Source of the DNA: Trogon surrucura
Taxonomy: Eukaryota; Chordata; Aves; Trogoniformes; Trogonidae
Length of the DNA: 64,000 nucleotides
Direction: 5' to 3'
NCBI GenBank assembly: GCA_020746105.1
Contig: CM036621.1
Location: 46,906,264 to 46,970,263 of the forward strand
Shown here: positions 47,911-60,149 of the stretch, piece by piece
How positions within the stretch are numbered: position 1 is the stretch's first letter
How the letters are laid out: every line of letters begins with the position of its first letter
Position numbers and translations under genes: made by a program
Notes under the pieces: generated by a model
Databases searched by the model: none
What the model was told of the DNA's origin: nothing
Seen by the model: the letters and a program-made list of their open reading frames with translations, nothing else

Positions 47911-49350
47911 GTGCAAGTACGATGACATGTGAATCACTCACTACCAGTGGGGTGCCTGACCTCCTGGTGTCCCCAGAAGAGATGGGATTCCTTTTCAAAG
48001 GCAGCCGAGTCACGCCCAGAGCAGTGTCTCTGCTATAACTCACCTCATGATCAATGGGCTGCATCGCCCCATAGTGTCTTAGACTGACTAATACCTTGAA
48101 ACCCACCCTGTCTCCAATAAAAAGCAAACTAAAAAATACATCTTTTTCATGCAATATCATACAAGGAAAACGGAATTATACTATCCATGGGACTCATACC
48201 TGGAGCAAAGGAAGCAATATTACAGCTGGAGAGTCAATGTCCAGTCTGAGAGTCGTGAATATCTTCTTTCTGTTTCCCTGCCAATGTTTTATTGCTGTGG
48301 TGGGTGATGTAGAAAAGCTTTCACAGCACAGTTCAGCTTGACTTGAGAGACTCACTCAACAACTTCAGGCTGGCAAGAGTGCTGAGAGGGTTGCATGTCT
48401 TGACGCTTTTACTGCCAAAAAAAAAGACAAAGGAAAAATTAGTGGCTTTAAAATTCAATGGAGACAGCAGGGCGGAAACTGATGTTTGTGACCAAAGTAA
48501 ATTGCACCAGGTATTTGCCCAGTCCCTGCATCCTTCCTGAGAGTTTGGGGTGAAGAAATATTCAGGCATATTACATGGACAGAGATGGGCAAACAGAGCA
48601 TAACCCACACCGCCAAGCTGCCAAGACGTAGAAAAAAATGCTGGCAAGTGCAAATCTTGGTGCTTTAGCTGCTCCAACTTTACAATGGAAATAAGAAGAG
48701 AGTCTTCATTTGCTATGAGCATACAAAGAAAAGTGAATTTTTCATATGGAGGTCTTTGCCCCTTTGACTTCCAAACAGATCACTGCATTTTAACAGCAAT
48801 TATTCCCATCCGGTGTGCTCCAGGAAATTCTTTCCCATGGACTTTTCACTTTTTTTGGCCAGTGAACAAAACATCAAGGCAAGTTCATGTGCATTTTTCT
48901 GAGTAGCAGATTAAAATCCTCCTGTGTCATCCTCATGTTGTCCAGCCAACCTGAGACTGAAGAGGTGACTTCTGTGCTCTAAGTCAAAACTAATAAATAC
49001 AAGAATTCAGGTGGACTATCCACTTCAAGCAGACCTTCTTGAACACCAGCCGTGCAGAGCCTGGCTGTGACGGCTTCTCAAGTGGCCTAGGTGCCTGCTA
49101 GTACAGATGCTGCTGGTGCAGCTATTGGGCAGGTGAAACAGCTCCAGTTCTGCCTGTAGCTCCTCCATGACCATGCTTCCTGACTCTTTAAGCCATGCTC
49201 CTTGAGCACTATTTCTTGCCTAAAGCAGCGTACCCTGAGAAAATGCTTCCTCTTTGCCAAGCTGTGCAATATCCCTTGACTGCAAAGAGCTCTCAGCAGT
49301 AGCATCTCACCAGACACTGCCCCGCCCCAAGCCTAACTCCATCAAACCTA

Positions 49351-49386
49351 TCTCAGCCCCTTAATCTCTGTCTCAGCCCCTTAATC
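49351..49386. repeat. Tandem duplication, period 20
   Basis: TCTCAGCCCCTTAATC occurs at 49351-49366 and 49371-49386 with a 4-bp spacer, consistent with a small tandem duplication. Confidence 0.85.
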
Positions 49387-50718
49387 CAGCTCTGCCAGCA
49401 GTGACTCTGGCACAGCTCAGCTGCCATCCCTGTCCTGTGGCGGGCCACGCTGCTTCCCGGTGTGGGGAATGCCCTGAGCCTGCACATCTGGGCATTCTTG
49501 CACACCTGATGTGGCCCAGGCTGCCTGCAAGCTTGCAGGAAGGTTCAGGCTCAGAGATGCAGTGAGTTTCCCGTGTCCAGGGCACACCCATGTGGCAGAG
49601 GGTTTCTGAGATATCTTGAAGCCTGGTTAACCATCTTCCAGTTGCATGGAGGTAAACTGTGAAAATCAACAGTGAGCTTGAGAGTTATATCAGAGCATAA
49701 GAGCAGTCCTCCCACATAAGGCCAGCCCTCATTTGACATGGGGATATGTGGGTGGGAGAATCGGACCCCAACACTCTCCTGAGGAACCTATGACTGCAGG
49801 TAGCCCAAACATCTCCTGGGGTGATCGATAACCAAGCTCAAAAAGTGGGCAATCAGGATATTGAAGAGAGGTGGCACAGCTCTCCAGATATCCAAGCCAG
49901 GGCAGCCTTTTGGCGACAGAGCACTGAGATGATTTAGAAGGCAAAACACTTGCATTTGTGTTAAATTTCCCTTTCCTCTGCTCCCCAGCACCCACCCAGT
50001 TGCCTGTTATTCTCCAGCCCGCCCTTGCGAGTCCTGCCCCGCTCCCAGCCACCGTCACCTCGTTGCTCATTGAGGCATGGGCTGGGGTGACGACAGGCAG
50101 GCTTTGCACATGCTGAGGGGTTGCACAGCAAGAGCTCCACAGGTCACAGCCCCCCCTCAGCCACCTCTTCATTCCCTGGAGAAGCTCACTTTTGCCTCTG
50201 CAGGACACCTTGAGGATGCTGCCTCCTCCCAGGCACCTGCCACCTACTTTCTCCTGGGCGTTTCATGGTAGCTATGGTGGTGTAAAAAACTAAAAACTGT
50301 GTCAACAACGTGCAAACAGGTGTTTCCTGTATATACATACACGTATATATACATATCTCCCTGATGTGGCACTGAAACTACTTGCCGTTTTCTGTTTAAA
50401 AGCTTCGGTTTTGCCTCAAGGCACTTGCAAAAACAAGGCCATGATATGCATTACAGACAGATACCAGCACAGAAATCTCATCTCCTGCAGCTGTAGTGAC
50501 TCCTTCCCTTGTAAACATATCAACTTGAGATCAAAATTCGCTCCCTCCAAATGAATTCCTGCGTCCCCGCTAGCTGCATATTTGTGGCTGTTTAGCATTG
50601 CCAATTTAGGCATTGGCAGAAACAAAGAATAAGTGAGTATAAGAACACATATGCTGAGAAATGCAGTGCTGAAGGGTATCCCACCCCTAATTTAAAATGG
50701 TAGAACTAAGATATCTTA

Positions 50719-50750
50719 CGTGTGTGTGTGTATACACATATGCACATGTG
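50719..50750. repeat. (GT)n/TACA-rich simple sequence
   Basis: Six GT units run into TATACACATATGCACATGTG, an alternating purine-pyrimidine patch. A related TATACATACACG patch lies about 390 bp upstream (50328-50356). Confidence 0.8.
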
Positions 50751-53700
50751 TCATGGTACTTAAGCAAACACTAGATCCACAGACCACTGAGCATTTGCTT
50801 CTCCTATGTCACATTTGGAAAAGTGCTAATGCCTTATGGGAAATGTGGAAAAAATGTAAATATTTTGCTCCGAAGCAACATAGCTTAGCACTGTGCTTTT
50901 CTGACTTTCACCTCCCTTGCAGCAAACAGCAAGCAAATAATGCACTGAATGCTTCTGCTTTCTCCACTTCTGCTTTCTCCACATATAAACTAATTCTGTC
51001 CCTTTGGACCACTCTAACTGCTAGCTGTTTTTTCCCATGTATGTTTTTAATGCTTTGCAAATCATCAATTCCTATTGCCTGTCACCTTCTTGGGGAAGAA
51101 AACAAAAAAAACCCAGACAAAAAACCTCAAACCAAAAATACCCAACTCAATTGTCAGGGAAAAGGTTATAGTTGCAAGAACTGGACTCAAATCACCCCAT
51201 TTCTAGGCTGATATAGACTCTGATCAAGAGGGAGGGTCACCAAAAGAGAAATGATGGTTCTCCTTGCAGAAACAGCCAGTTTAGGGCTGATGCCCACCTG
51301 GGCCATCCTCTCAAGGACCACCAAGGACACGTGGAGGGATAGTAGGGTCAGTGACCCCACACTGCAAATGGTTCAGCAGGTGCTGAGAGATGCTATGGGC
51401 CCCCATCTTCAGGGAGAAGCTGATGGTTCCCCACATGGGGAAACACACTCAGCTCTGGATCAATAAGGAATTTCATGAGAAATATTATGTCAGTGCAGAA
51501 AAATTTTGCAATTCTAGCAAAGCTTGCATGGAAAACTGAGACTTTGACACCACAGTAAGACTGTTTGCTAAACTATCATAGCACCAGCTATAAAATATTT
51601 CATTAAACATCCCTGTTCTCTAAAAGAGCTGTGGGCTGCTAGGTGAACCTGCACACCAGCCCAGTGGAGGTTATTGGTTTAACAGGTTCCTATCACGCTG
51701 CATTTTATAGGACCCTCCTGTATTAGTGGATATATCTTGGCTTTCCACGAAGAAAATGCTCTTGCCAAAAGGGTTACTATTACCTCAGTGGCTTCTCGTT
51801 ATAGGAAGGAACGAGGCAACGGCGTTATGATGGGATCGAGGAATTTTCCGCTGCTCTCCTGCCGTGCAGGAAGAGCACAGCACCAAAGATATCACTCTGA
51901 AATGCCTCTGATCCCATATCATATTCTCCAGTCACATCTTCACCTAACCGTTTCCCTACTTTATTAGGGTTATTATTTATATTACACTCATGCCACAAGC
52001 TCTCATTGTGCTCAGGACTGGAAAAACACAGAGATATCCCTCTCTCCAAATGCTGTAGATGTAAATGGATACATGCGAGCAAGGACAGCAACAGGTCAGC
52101 TGTTTCTCTTTTTTTTTTCCCTTTTCTTTGCATGGAAAACTGGCTCCAGCTAAGTGAGCCGCGGAAGATTGCACTTTTCAGAAGAGGATCTGACATGTCG
52201 CACAGAGATTTTTAAAGCAAAGGATGTTCTGAGGGTAACAGGCTCAGGTGAGGTGGGAAATGGGACCCACGTCTTTGTTGCGAGGGCCTTATTTAGATGC
52301 CTAGAAGCTGGAGAAGGTAAGCTAGACTCAATGCAAGGAGGATCTGAGTCTGAAAGGGAGGATCCCTACTACCAGTGGATGGGGTAGCACTCTGCAGTGG
52401 GCAGGGTTTGATGACCACAGCCATGCAGTACTGCCTCTGAGCTCCCTACCTCCCTACCCACTGAGCCTCTGCTCAGTGGGCTTAGCTTAAGCAAGGTGTT
52501 CTCACAGGAGCACACCAGGAGATGAGACAAAGATGACCGAAACCAAAAGTTCAATGGAAACATTTGCCTCACACACACTTTTTCCCAGTGATTTCTGTTC
52601 TCTCTCGATGGAGATGACACCATGGGGTTGCTTGCCACAGCCTTTAGTCAGCACTGATGGGGAAGGATGGTTTGTCTTGGACAGTAGTCTCTCAGGATGC
52701 ATGACCTTTGAGGATACAGAGGGGGTTAAAAGGCATAGGGTAATAGGTGCTCTGTGGATGAATTTTGAACCCTAATAAAACTGCTGAGCAAGGGAAGACA
52801 ATCAGAAGAAACTGAAAAAAAGTTTCAGCTTTTGTATTCCTCCACTTTCTGTCCTAGAGGCAGGGAGACACTCTCCCTCATGTCCTGCCAAGAAAAGAAA
52901 TGGCTGTAAAACTTCTGATATCATTTTCAGTTCCTCCCCCAACTCTGAATCTGCAAACCTCATCCCTGCTTCCCTCTTGGAGAGTAGGAAATGGTTCGGG
53001 TTAAATGAGCATGGAAGCTGGAAAGCCTGGAATTGGAATCATTTCCCCACTGGCCTTTCAGGGGCTCTGATGGGAAAAGCCCCCAGGCACAACCAGAGAA
53101 CAAGATCTCCTGCCAGGTCTTCTTCCACTTACACCTCTCAGTGCTTCACCTCGCGGGGTCTGCTTTAGCACTTACGTGGTGGGGCAGACGGTTGATTTTC
53201 TTTCCTTCAGCCTTTGCAAATGGTCTTCCAGGGCAAACAAAATAATTGGCTCAGGCAAATCCAAGAGCTGAAAGGCATCACTTATCAGGTGGAGGTTTCA
53301 CCTTTCCCATCACTCCTTCAGTTACTTATAGCCAAAGCACCCAGCTCTTGAAGGACATGTACTCCCTTCATGTCTAGCTGCTGGCCTCTAGGGTTATTAT
53401 CTGGAAGACGGTGGCACTTTTTGAGCACAACCTTTATATCTGCACATTTCAGGATTGAATATGTTTCAACATAAGGTTGGGATCCCCAGAGGAACCAAAG
53501 GATGTTGAGTAAGTACAGTCATGCTTCAAAAAGTAGATGAAGGTTTCCAAGAAGGTGTGAGAAGGAGGATGAAGGGATGAGATGAGGAGGGGTTATATAC
53601 ACGGAGCTCATCTCTGAAAATTCAAGGCATCTACAGAAATACTTGAAGGAAGCTTGCTCTGCACTATCTGGACAAGGTCCCTTCCCCTGATCACATGCAG

Positions 53701-54044
53701 AAAACAAGCTGATTAAAGCAAAGGGCAATGCAGCTAGAGAGATTACAGCTTTTTATTAGAAGACCTGGAACGGAAAGCCACTGGAGGCCTCTGAAAGAGG
53801 TTTGCATAGAGGATGTCTCCAGAGAAGTACTGTCACAAAGTAGCCCCCAAGCGTGGTTTGGTGCAGGTCTTTCATCAGTGAGGTTCCAGCCGGAGATCTG
53901 GGACTCAAGTTCCTCCATGCCGGGCATCGTACAAACACAAAGGTGGTCCTGCCCTGTGTGGTTTGAACGTCGCTTATTTAAGGCATTCCCCATGGATGCA
54001 GGCACTGGCTTTGCTCACCCTGAAGCCCTTTCATATGTTTTGCA

Positions 54045-54090
54045 GGACTACATGGTCTCCTCAGGCTGGCACGAGGAGCCTGCAGCAGAG
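54045..54090 (+). other. Exon-like segment with good splice signals (unproven)
   Basis: The acceptor TATGTTTTGCAG precedes a 46-bp interval that ends at a consensus donor, GAG|GTGGGT. One frame is open across it and into larger frames on both sides. No protein is recognised. At 64 kb, a few such acceptor-donor pairs are expected by chance. Confidence 0.13.
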
Positions 54091-54840
54091 GTGGGTGTAG
54101 GACCCAGGCTTCAGGAGCACCAGCTCTGTTTCTTAAGCATAAGACCAGCCTTCTCTCCAGATAAATAGGAGGCAATTCCAGCACTCTGGCAAAGCTGCTC
54201 AGAAAAAGGCAATAGAGCCCCAAGGCTACCCCTCAATCAGTCATACAACACGTCCTCCTTCCCTTAGCACTTACATATTGATATTGTTGGGAGTGGAGGG
54301 GGAAAAGCAGCCCTGGCTGTTCCTGTAGGTCCCAGGGGAAATGGTTTTACAGGAGTCTGGTGGATGTAGAAAATAACTTCCACTTAACGGCAGGCGCTGG
54401 CTCAGCATTTGCTGGCCCAAGGCAGATCAAACACTTCAGCACAATTCCCAAGTTATTGGTCCTCAAGCTCAGAGGTTGCCAGCCAAATCTTTATCCTCTG
54501 CTTCTAAAAGCTGGTTCTACTTTATATTCAGGAATAATATCTCTGAAAACATGCGTTTATGAAAGAGCAATACTTTCCTCACCTCCGCAAAAGCTCGGCA
54601 CTGGGCTGGAGTCCAGGATGCAGCAGCAGCATCTCTTGCAAAGGTGCAGAGCATTTGTGTCCAGACCTCTCCAGCACTTTGGGACTTAGACCCAGCCTAG
54701 TACTTCTGCCTTTGCAAACCAGCTGTGGGGACACAGGCACTCCAGCTGTACTGTTTAGTTAATGAGTGTCTGTACAACACATTTTTAGTTCTCCTGACCC
54801 TTCATCTCTCATTATCCAGCAACCATGAACCAGCCTGAAC

Positions 54841-54881
54841 CCTGATTGCTCCAAGGCACTTGGTTCCCCAGAGCAATCAGG
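54841..54881. repeat. Perfect 11-bp inverted repeat (hairpin)
   Basis: CCTGATTGCTC (54841-54851) and GAGCAATCAGG (54871-54881) are exact reverse complements with a 19-base loop. It is the longest perfect spaced stem I noticed in the window. The stem is short for a microRNA precursor. A terminal inverted repeat of a tiny MITE is possible but no target-site duplication is clear. Confidence 0.8.
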
Positions 54882-54890
54882 CTTTTGAAG

Positions 54891-54935
54891 GGACATTGCA
54901 TTTTCAGATGCAATTTGGATGGACATTGCATTTTT
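54891..54935 (+). repeat. 30-bp-period direct repeat
   Basis: GGACATTGCATTTT starts at 54891 and again at 54921. The two units diverge after the first 15 bases. It adjoins the hairpin at 54841-54881. Confidence 0.75.
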
Positions 54936-56686
54936 GAACGTGTGTTGCAGAGCTTTGGGAACAGTGCTCAAGCGGAATGATAAGAACAGATTCATTTCGT
55001 TGGACAAAATCTTCGCATGTCACGAAAGGCCACGTGAAGCCCAGAGAAAGAAAAACAGCACCAGGTGAATGGAAAACTCTCACCCAGAGTGAGTTATGCT
55101 AATCGGCACCAGCTGGCACTCTGCTAATATTTTGATAAAGTCCTGTTTTCTCTCCAGAACAGAAACTTTACTGAGCTTTCTTCTCTCGCCCCTTCCCTTC
55201 CCTTTCCTTCTGTCATAGTTCTGGCATGGTGTAAAGTAGAACATATGTAGCAGAAATAAATGCCGGATGAAAGAAGAGAAAAATAGAGAAGGATAAGAAA
55301 TCACTCAGCTTTACCGACACATCAAAACCCGGATAATATCCCCACGCTAAGCTGTCATCTCCTCCCTCCATCCCCATTCCACGCACACACCTTGGCCTCC
55401 CGCAGCCTCCCTTGCAGCATCAAAGGGAAGCAGAGCTGATACAAAACCTGTATCGAAAGGTGAAGGATTCCCATGATGAAGTTGAGCTCATGCCTTCCAC
55501 TAAGGAAATGAAGAGGAACCAGTTTGACTGTTCATTACATATTCCACACTGACTTGCTTTTTCCAGCCAATGACTAGAGAAGTTTTAGCGAAGTTGTTGG
55601 TCTTGGTTGTCCCAAGGAACATAATCAGTCTCCCAAACACACATGTCCATTTTTTCAAGTCTGAGAGAGGGAAATTTCAGGAACACATCAGTACTATGCT
55701 GACTGCATGAAGGAGGAAAAGAAAAAAAAACAAACCTATGTCAATGTCTCACAATGTGACGCTTTAAAAATGTCTTATTTTCTGTTTTTAAAGTTACATT
55801 GGAACTGTCAGCTTTTGAATTAGGTCACATTGTAGCCAAGCAGACTCTGTTAAAGCAGCTCCTGGTACCATCACAGACTGCAAGAAGGGAGCTGCCCCAT
55901 GTGCTGGACAAGCCAAGAACGAGGGGGGGACCCTGGTGCAGGTGTGTACCACACCAACAGCATGTTCTCCCACAGCATCTGCACGCAATGGTGCAGCACA
56001 GGGTGCTGGCACAGGGTTCACCAGCAAGCCCCAGACACAGCAAAGGGATGGACCACACCAGGACCCAGCCAGGGGTCCAGCCAGGACCAGCAGGAGAGGG
56101 AGAGAGGGACAGGGCTAGGGAGAAAAATCTACAAGAGGGCATCCAGGAGACAGGGCAAGAGAAGCGACAGATACACTTACTGTGTAGCCCAGGGCAGCAG
56201 TGGGTGCTTTGCCCTGAAGGTAAACACAGCCCATGAGCCCAAGGGCAGAGGGTGCACAGGGCAATTGAGGTGCCTTGATATTTCCAGGCCCAGACAGAGA
56301 AACCTTTCCAAGGTTCAGTCTCCTTGGGTTATGGGCAAATCTCTCTTTCCTTAGTAAAGCAGTTGACCTCTGGCTCTCACAGGGTGTGTCTGAGCACCTC
56401 TGTGGTGCAAATCTTGGTGACAGCAACCTCATGGAGAAGGTGGTGACCAGCTCAGCTCTTCCACTGCTCTGCAAGATGCAAGAGTATGGGATGGACTTCT
56501 TTGCACTGAGACTCATTATCTGGTTTATGGGAGAAAGCTTCTGAAAGTTCTCTTGTTCCATCCTTCCCACAGAGCCAGAAGAGTTTATTTTCTTTAACCT
56601 ACTATTGGGTAACAAGACAGGTGTCCACACTGGATCTCATTTGGAATAGATCTAAACAAGAAACAAATGCATTAGACGGGATGAAT

Positions 56687-56720
<34 letters not shown>

Positions 56721-59085
56721 TTTGTTACAGCATGTCTGACTAAAGCATGGCTGGCTCCCCTTTTATTGGTTCAGGGAGCTCCTTTTAGGATGGGAAATGG
56801 AAGTACCTTACCAAAGGAGGGGATATCTGAAGTAAGACAGGACTTCTGCCATACATTGTCATAGGGAAGAGTAAAACATGAGTGAGAAAAAAATAGATGA
56901 AAATATGCAAATTACAAGAAAAGTGGTGCCTGCCTTATGCCTCTGCCTTTTAGTTATGTCCCCTGGAGTGGGCTGAAGTCCTCCATCCTGGGCTAGTAGG
57001 GGGAACAGTACATCCCCTCAGTGAAAGATGAGTTAATTCTGGAGGAAGGAGATGCTCTCAGATGCCTTTGAAACCCCAAAGCAGTATTTCTGAGCTGGAG
57101 ATCGGCGCTTGAACAGAGACCAGAACCACCTAGAGAAATAAGAGGAAGAAAACAAATGGGAGCAGCAGAGGAAGGTAGCACGAAGATCAAAGGAGAAAGG
57201 CAGGTTCAGAGAGCTCCTGCGCTGCCTCTGGAGCTCTCTGATTCTGTTGGGTCTTCCTCCGTTGGTCTCAACACACATGTGCATCTGTTTGGACAGCTGA
57301 ATGTCACTGACCCCAGGTGCTCAGAGTGGTTGGTGGGCTCAGCAGTGCCGGTTGCTCACTGCCTGGGATGCTCATGGGGGCTCACCGGGACAGCCCGAAG
57401 CCTGTGTGTGGTCAGTGCGCTGCCTGCCCTCCCGGAGCAAGACATTATGACGAACGCAGTTGAGAAACTCAAAACGCATCAGAAGGAGGCAAAAATGGGA
57501 GCTGGGGAAATCAGCATTGCAATCGTCTGTGGCACTAGCATTAATCAATAGGGTCTATTTTATTTTTTCAAAACAGACATTCGTGATGCATCCGCATTCA
57601 ATGTCTGTCCCAGGAGTTTTTATACTTTCTAAAGTTGAGAAAGGCAACCAGATCACCCTAGGTTAGTAAAAGCAGGACAGAGGCGAGCCATCATGTCACA
57701 GAAGTGAAAGCTTTGTCACCCCAGGCGTCATTTCTTGCATACAGGACTGCGAACTGCCATCTCAGGACAGACATCTGCTACTGGGCACTCATCTGCACTC
57801 AGCCAGCCTGCTGCTGTGGAATGTAAAGAAATCTCCAGCCAGCTCTCCTATTAGCTTCTGACTGCCTGTTTGGGGTTTTTTTTTGATCAGGAGGTGTTGT
57901 CAATATTTAAGCCACTGTTCAGAGAAGTGTCGGTAGGACCCACGTGTCACCTTCTGTCCGACTCCTCTGAAAATCCCCATCCCAGCCTCCACTTTGGAGC
58001 TGACGGGCATCCCTTCACTATCATTAATTTTATTGGCAGGAACTGAGGCAGCAACCAGGCCATGTAGGAGGACTCCAAACATCATTAAACACTCTTGGAA
58101 GCCAGAGTTCCTTTCTGATGCTCCCGAGTTCAGAAAAGAGCTGAACTCATGAGGCCTGGTGTAAGCCTCAATGAGGTCCCATCTGAAACTCTTTTCACCA
58201 TTTTAATTTCCCTTAGCATATTACCCTGCCCTAAGAGCTTTACTTCACTTGTTAGGTTTGGCATCTCTTTTGTACTATTTTTGGAGGATTCCAGAACATG
58301 TTTCTGATTTTGTCCATATTCATCCTCTTCTTATAATTATTAATAATATTTTTCCTTCCAGTCACTGGACTCATTCCCTTTTTGGCTGCAAGGCTTCAAC
58401 ACCAATCACTGTTTAATTGAATCTGCCTCTTTTTCAGGAGCAACTTCTCATAATACTGCCCTATTACTGCCGAAAATCCATGGAAAATAAAAACTTGTGG
58501 AACCAGGGATTTTGTCTCACAGAAAGCGCCTTAAAATGCATCCCTCTGTATGCCTTGTATCATAAATGCTTTCTCTCCCTCCTCCAAGAAACACAAGGTC
58601 CCACATACCATGTGTCTGGTAGGATGCTGGAAGTTTTGGGGAGCCCCAAAACCTCCGAAGGCTTAAAACACAATTTTTCTCCCTGAAAAGTTGGGAATTG
58701 GCTGTCTGCTGCAGTGGGATATTAGTGTTAGAACAGAAGGGATATTCGGAGCTGTCCTGATCTGAAGAACTCTCCCACAATTGGGACTAGCCAAGGATCA
58801 CCTCTGGAACCAAAAGAGATCCCAAGGTCCCAGCAAAGAAAGAAGAGGAGACGACATGCCTAGTGGAAGAAGGAAAGCCAAAAAAAAGAGAAAGAATAAA
58901 ATAAAAAAATCTGGAAGAAGTAATAGGTTTTCCTGAGCTTGACAAATGTTCCAGATTCCCTCCTTTCTTCCTTTGGTGTCGAACAGAGTTCAGCCTCCCG
59001 CAACACAGCACAGAAAATGGGTTGTGCCAAAATGCCCTCTCTTCTATTGTTTGAAAATAAATAACACACACGAAACAGTAGCCTT
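54936..59085. other. Unique non-coding DNA, no gene recognised
   Basis: A 171-codon minus-strand frame at 56115-56630 and overlapping plus-strand frames at 55799-56354 carry low-information, basic, Ser/Gly/Gln-rich translations typical of GC-richer non-coding DNA. A pyrimidine tract lies at 55160-55215. No mobile element is recognised. Confidence 0.5.
56689..56718. repeat. (GT)15 microsatellite
   Basis: Fifteen uninterrupted GT units. It is likely to be polymorphic and could adopt Z-DNA. Confidence 0.95.
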
Positions 59086-59200
59086 AGGTGAAATTACAGC
59101 TATCTAATCACGGCCTTTGGTGTAATTTGGTCTCCTTGTGCTTTATGATGTGATGATGAAGTTCCTCTTACCCTCAAGCCCGTGCTGCACTTGGTGCTCA
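59086..59200 (+). repeat. Unnamed dispersed repeat, copy 1
   Basis: It aligns to 60045-60149 in the same orientation. One block, GGTGAAATTACAGCTATC and the following 14 bases, matches at about three quarters of positions. A second block (59153-59200) matches 60102-60149 at 36 of 48 positions, mostly with transition differences. No known family is recalled. It has no coding signal of note. Confidence 0.55.
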
Positions 59201-60044
59201 GGCTTCATGTCAGCGGCTTGGGAAGTTGGCCAAACCCCATCATGCACTCTCAGGACAGGGACAGCTCAGTCCCTGTACTGCATGAGAAAGTGTTTGTGTG
59301 GATGCTTGTGTTCACTCTGACTTCATTGCTGGTCTGCCAGCAGATAACTCAGGTCAGAAACTGATATGGCTGGAGCAGCGAGGACATCACTGCTGGCCCA
59401 CATATAGACAATACATAGTGTGGCAGAGAGACAGAAAGCAGTTATGCATCCCAGCTGAGTAAACATTAGACTGCAGCTGGCCAGAAAACTGATTCTGAGA
59501 GAGAAAGAAAGAAGAAAGAGAATTATGAAGGCAAACACAATACTCAAGTCAACTACAACAAAATCCCTTGGTGTGCTCGATCAAGACTGATCTCAATGGG
59601 GAAATCCACAGCTGGGCAGGGTGAGAGTAAATTGTGCACATTAATGACAACCATCATCCACCAGTAAGTGGAGTCACAGGCAGACTGAAGACACGGAACA
59701 CTTCTGAAGACAAAAAGGTAGGGTTTGCTGCTTATAGCCAGTGCTTCAGCAGCCTTGAACCTGTTGGTGTCTCAAAGGAAATGCCTTGCAGAATCCAAAT
59801 CTGTTGTTTACCATCAAGACTCTTAAAAAATGTGGAAGAGTGAATGCATACAACTAGCCATGCCATGGAGAAATGTAGCTGCCACGGTGCATATGTATTA
59901 GCTGAAGAAAAGAATATCCCCATAAATTAGACTTGAGCCTGGTTCCTGTCTGTGTGCAGGTCAGGTCACCCATGCCCATCAAAGTTTGCCCTTGTCACTT
60001 GCTAGTTAGCTGGCTAGAGTTCTTTGTAGATACACAGAAAACTT
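59201..60044. other. Non-coding DNA between the two repeat copies
   Basis: No gene is recognised. A purine-only run (GAGAGAGAAAGAAAGAAG and on) occurs at about 59498-59522. There may be further weak similarity extending the repeat pair, but I cannot align it with confidence. Confidence 0.5.
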
Positions 60045-60149
60045 GGATGAAATTAAGGCTGTCTAACCCTGCCTTTTATTATCCATGTTGCTTGGGATGC
60101 AATGATGGAGCTCATCCTGCCCTCAGACCCTTGCTTCATGTGATGCTCA
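60045..60149 (+). repeat. Unnamed dispersed repeat, copy 2
   Basis: The partner of 59086-59200, about 950 bp downstream in direct orientation. The gap between the two aligned blocks is shorter here (about 26 bp against 35 bp). Divergence near 25 percent implies either an old local duplication or two insertions of one old family. Confidence 0.55.

Larger units (their letters stand above)
45349..54840. other. Unique non-coding DNA, no gene recognised
   Basis: The stretch includes a 172-codon minus-strand frame (47642-48160) and overlapping frames on both strands at 53691-54168; none has a recognised motif and I do not call them genes. Simple repeats and palindromes are listed separately. No CR1, LTR or tRNA sequence is seen. 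The block at 45590-45700 looks like unique constrained DNA but cannot be tested here. Confidence 0.5.

Noticed and set aside
47642-48160. 172-codon open frame, minus strand
   Set aside because: The translation contains some protein-like stretches with charged residues, but matches nothing I know and its length is still compatible with chance.
53691-54168. Overlapping frames of 146 codons (plus) and 104 codons (minus)
   Set aside because: Open on both strands with no known homologue. I could not decide on a coding strand, so it is not called as a gene.
56115-56630. 171-codon minus-strand frame, with overlapping plus-strand frames at 55799-56354
   Set aside because: Long frames on both strands in a GC-richer, stop-poor patch are the usual artefact of composition. 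No motif is recognised.
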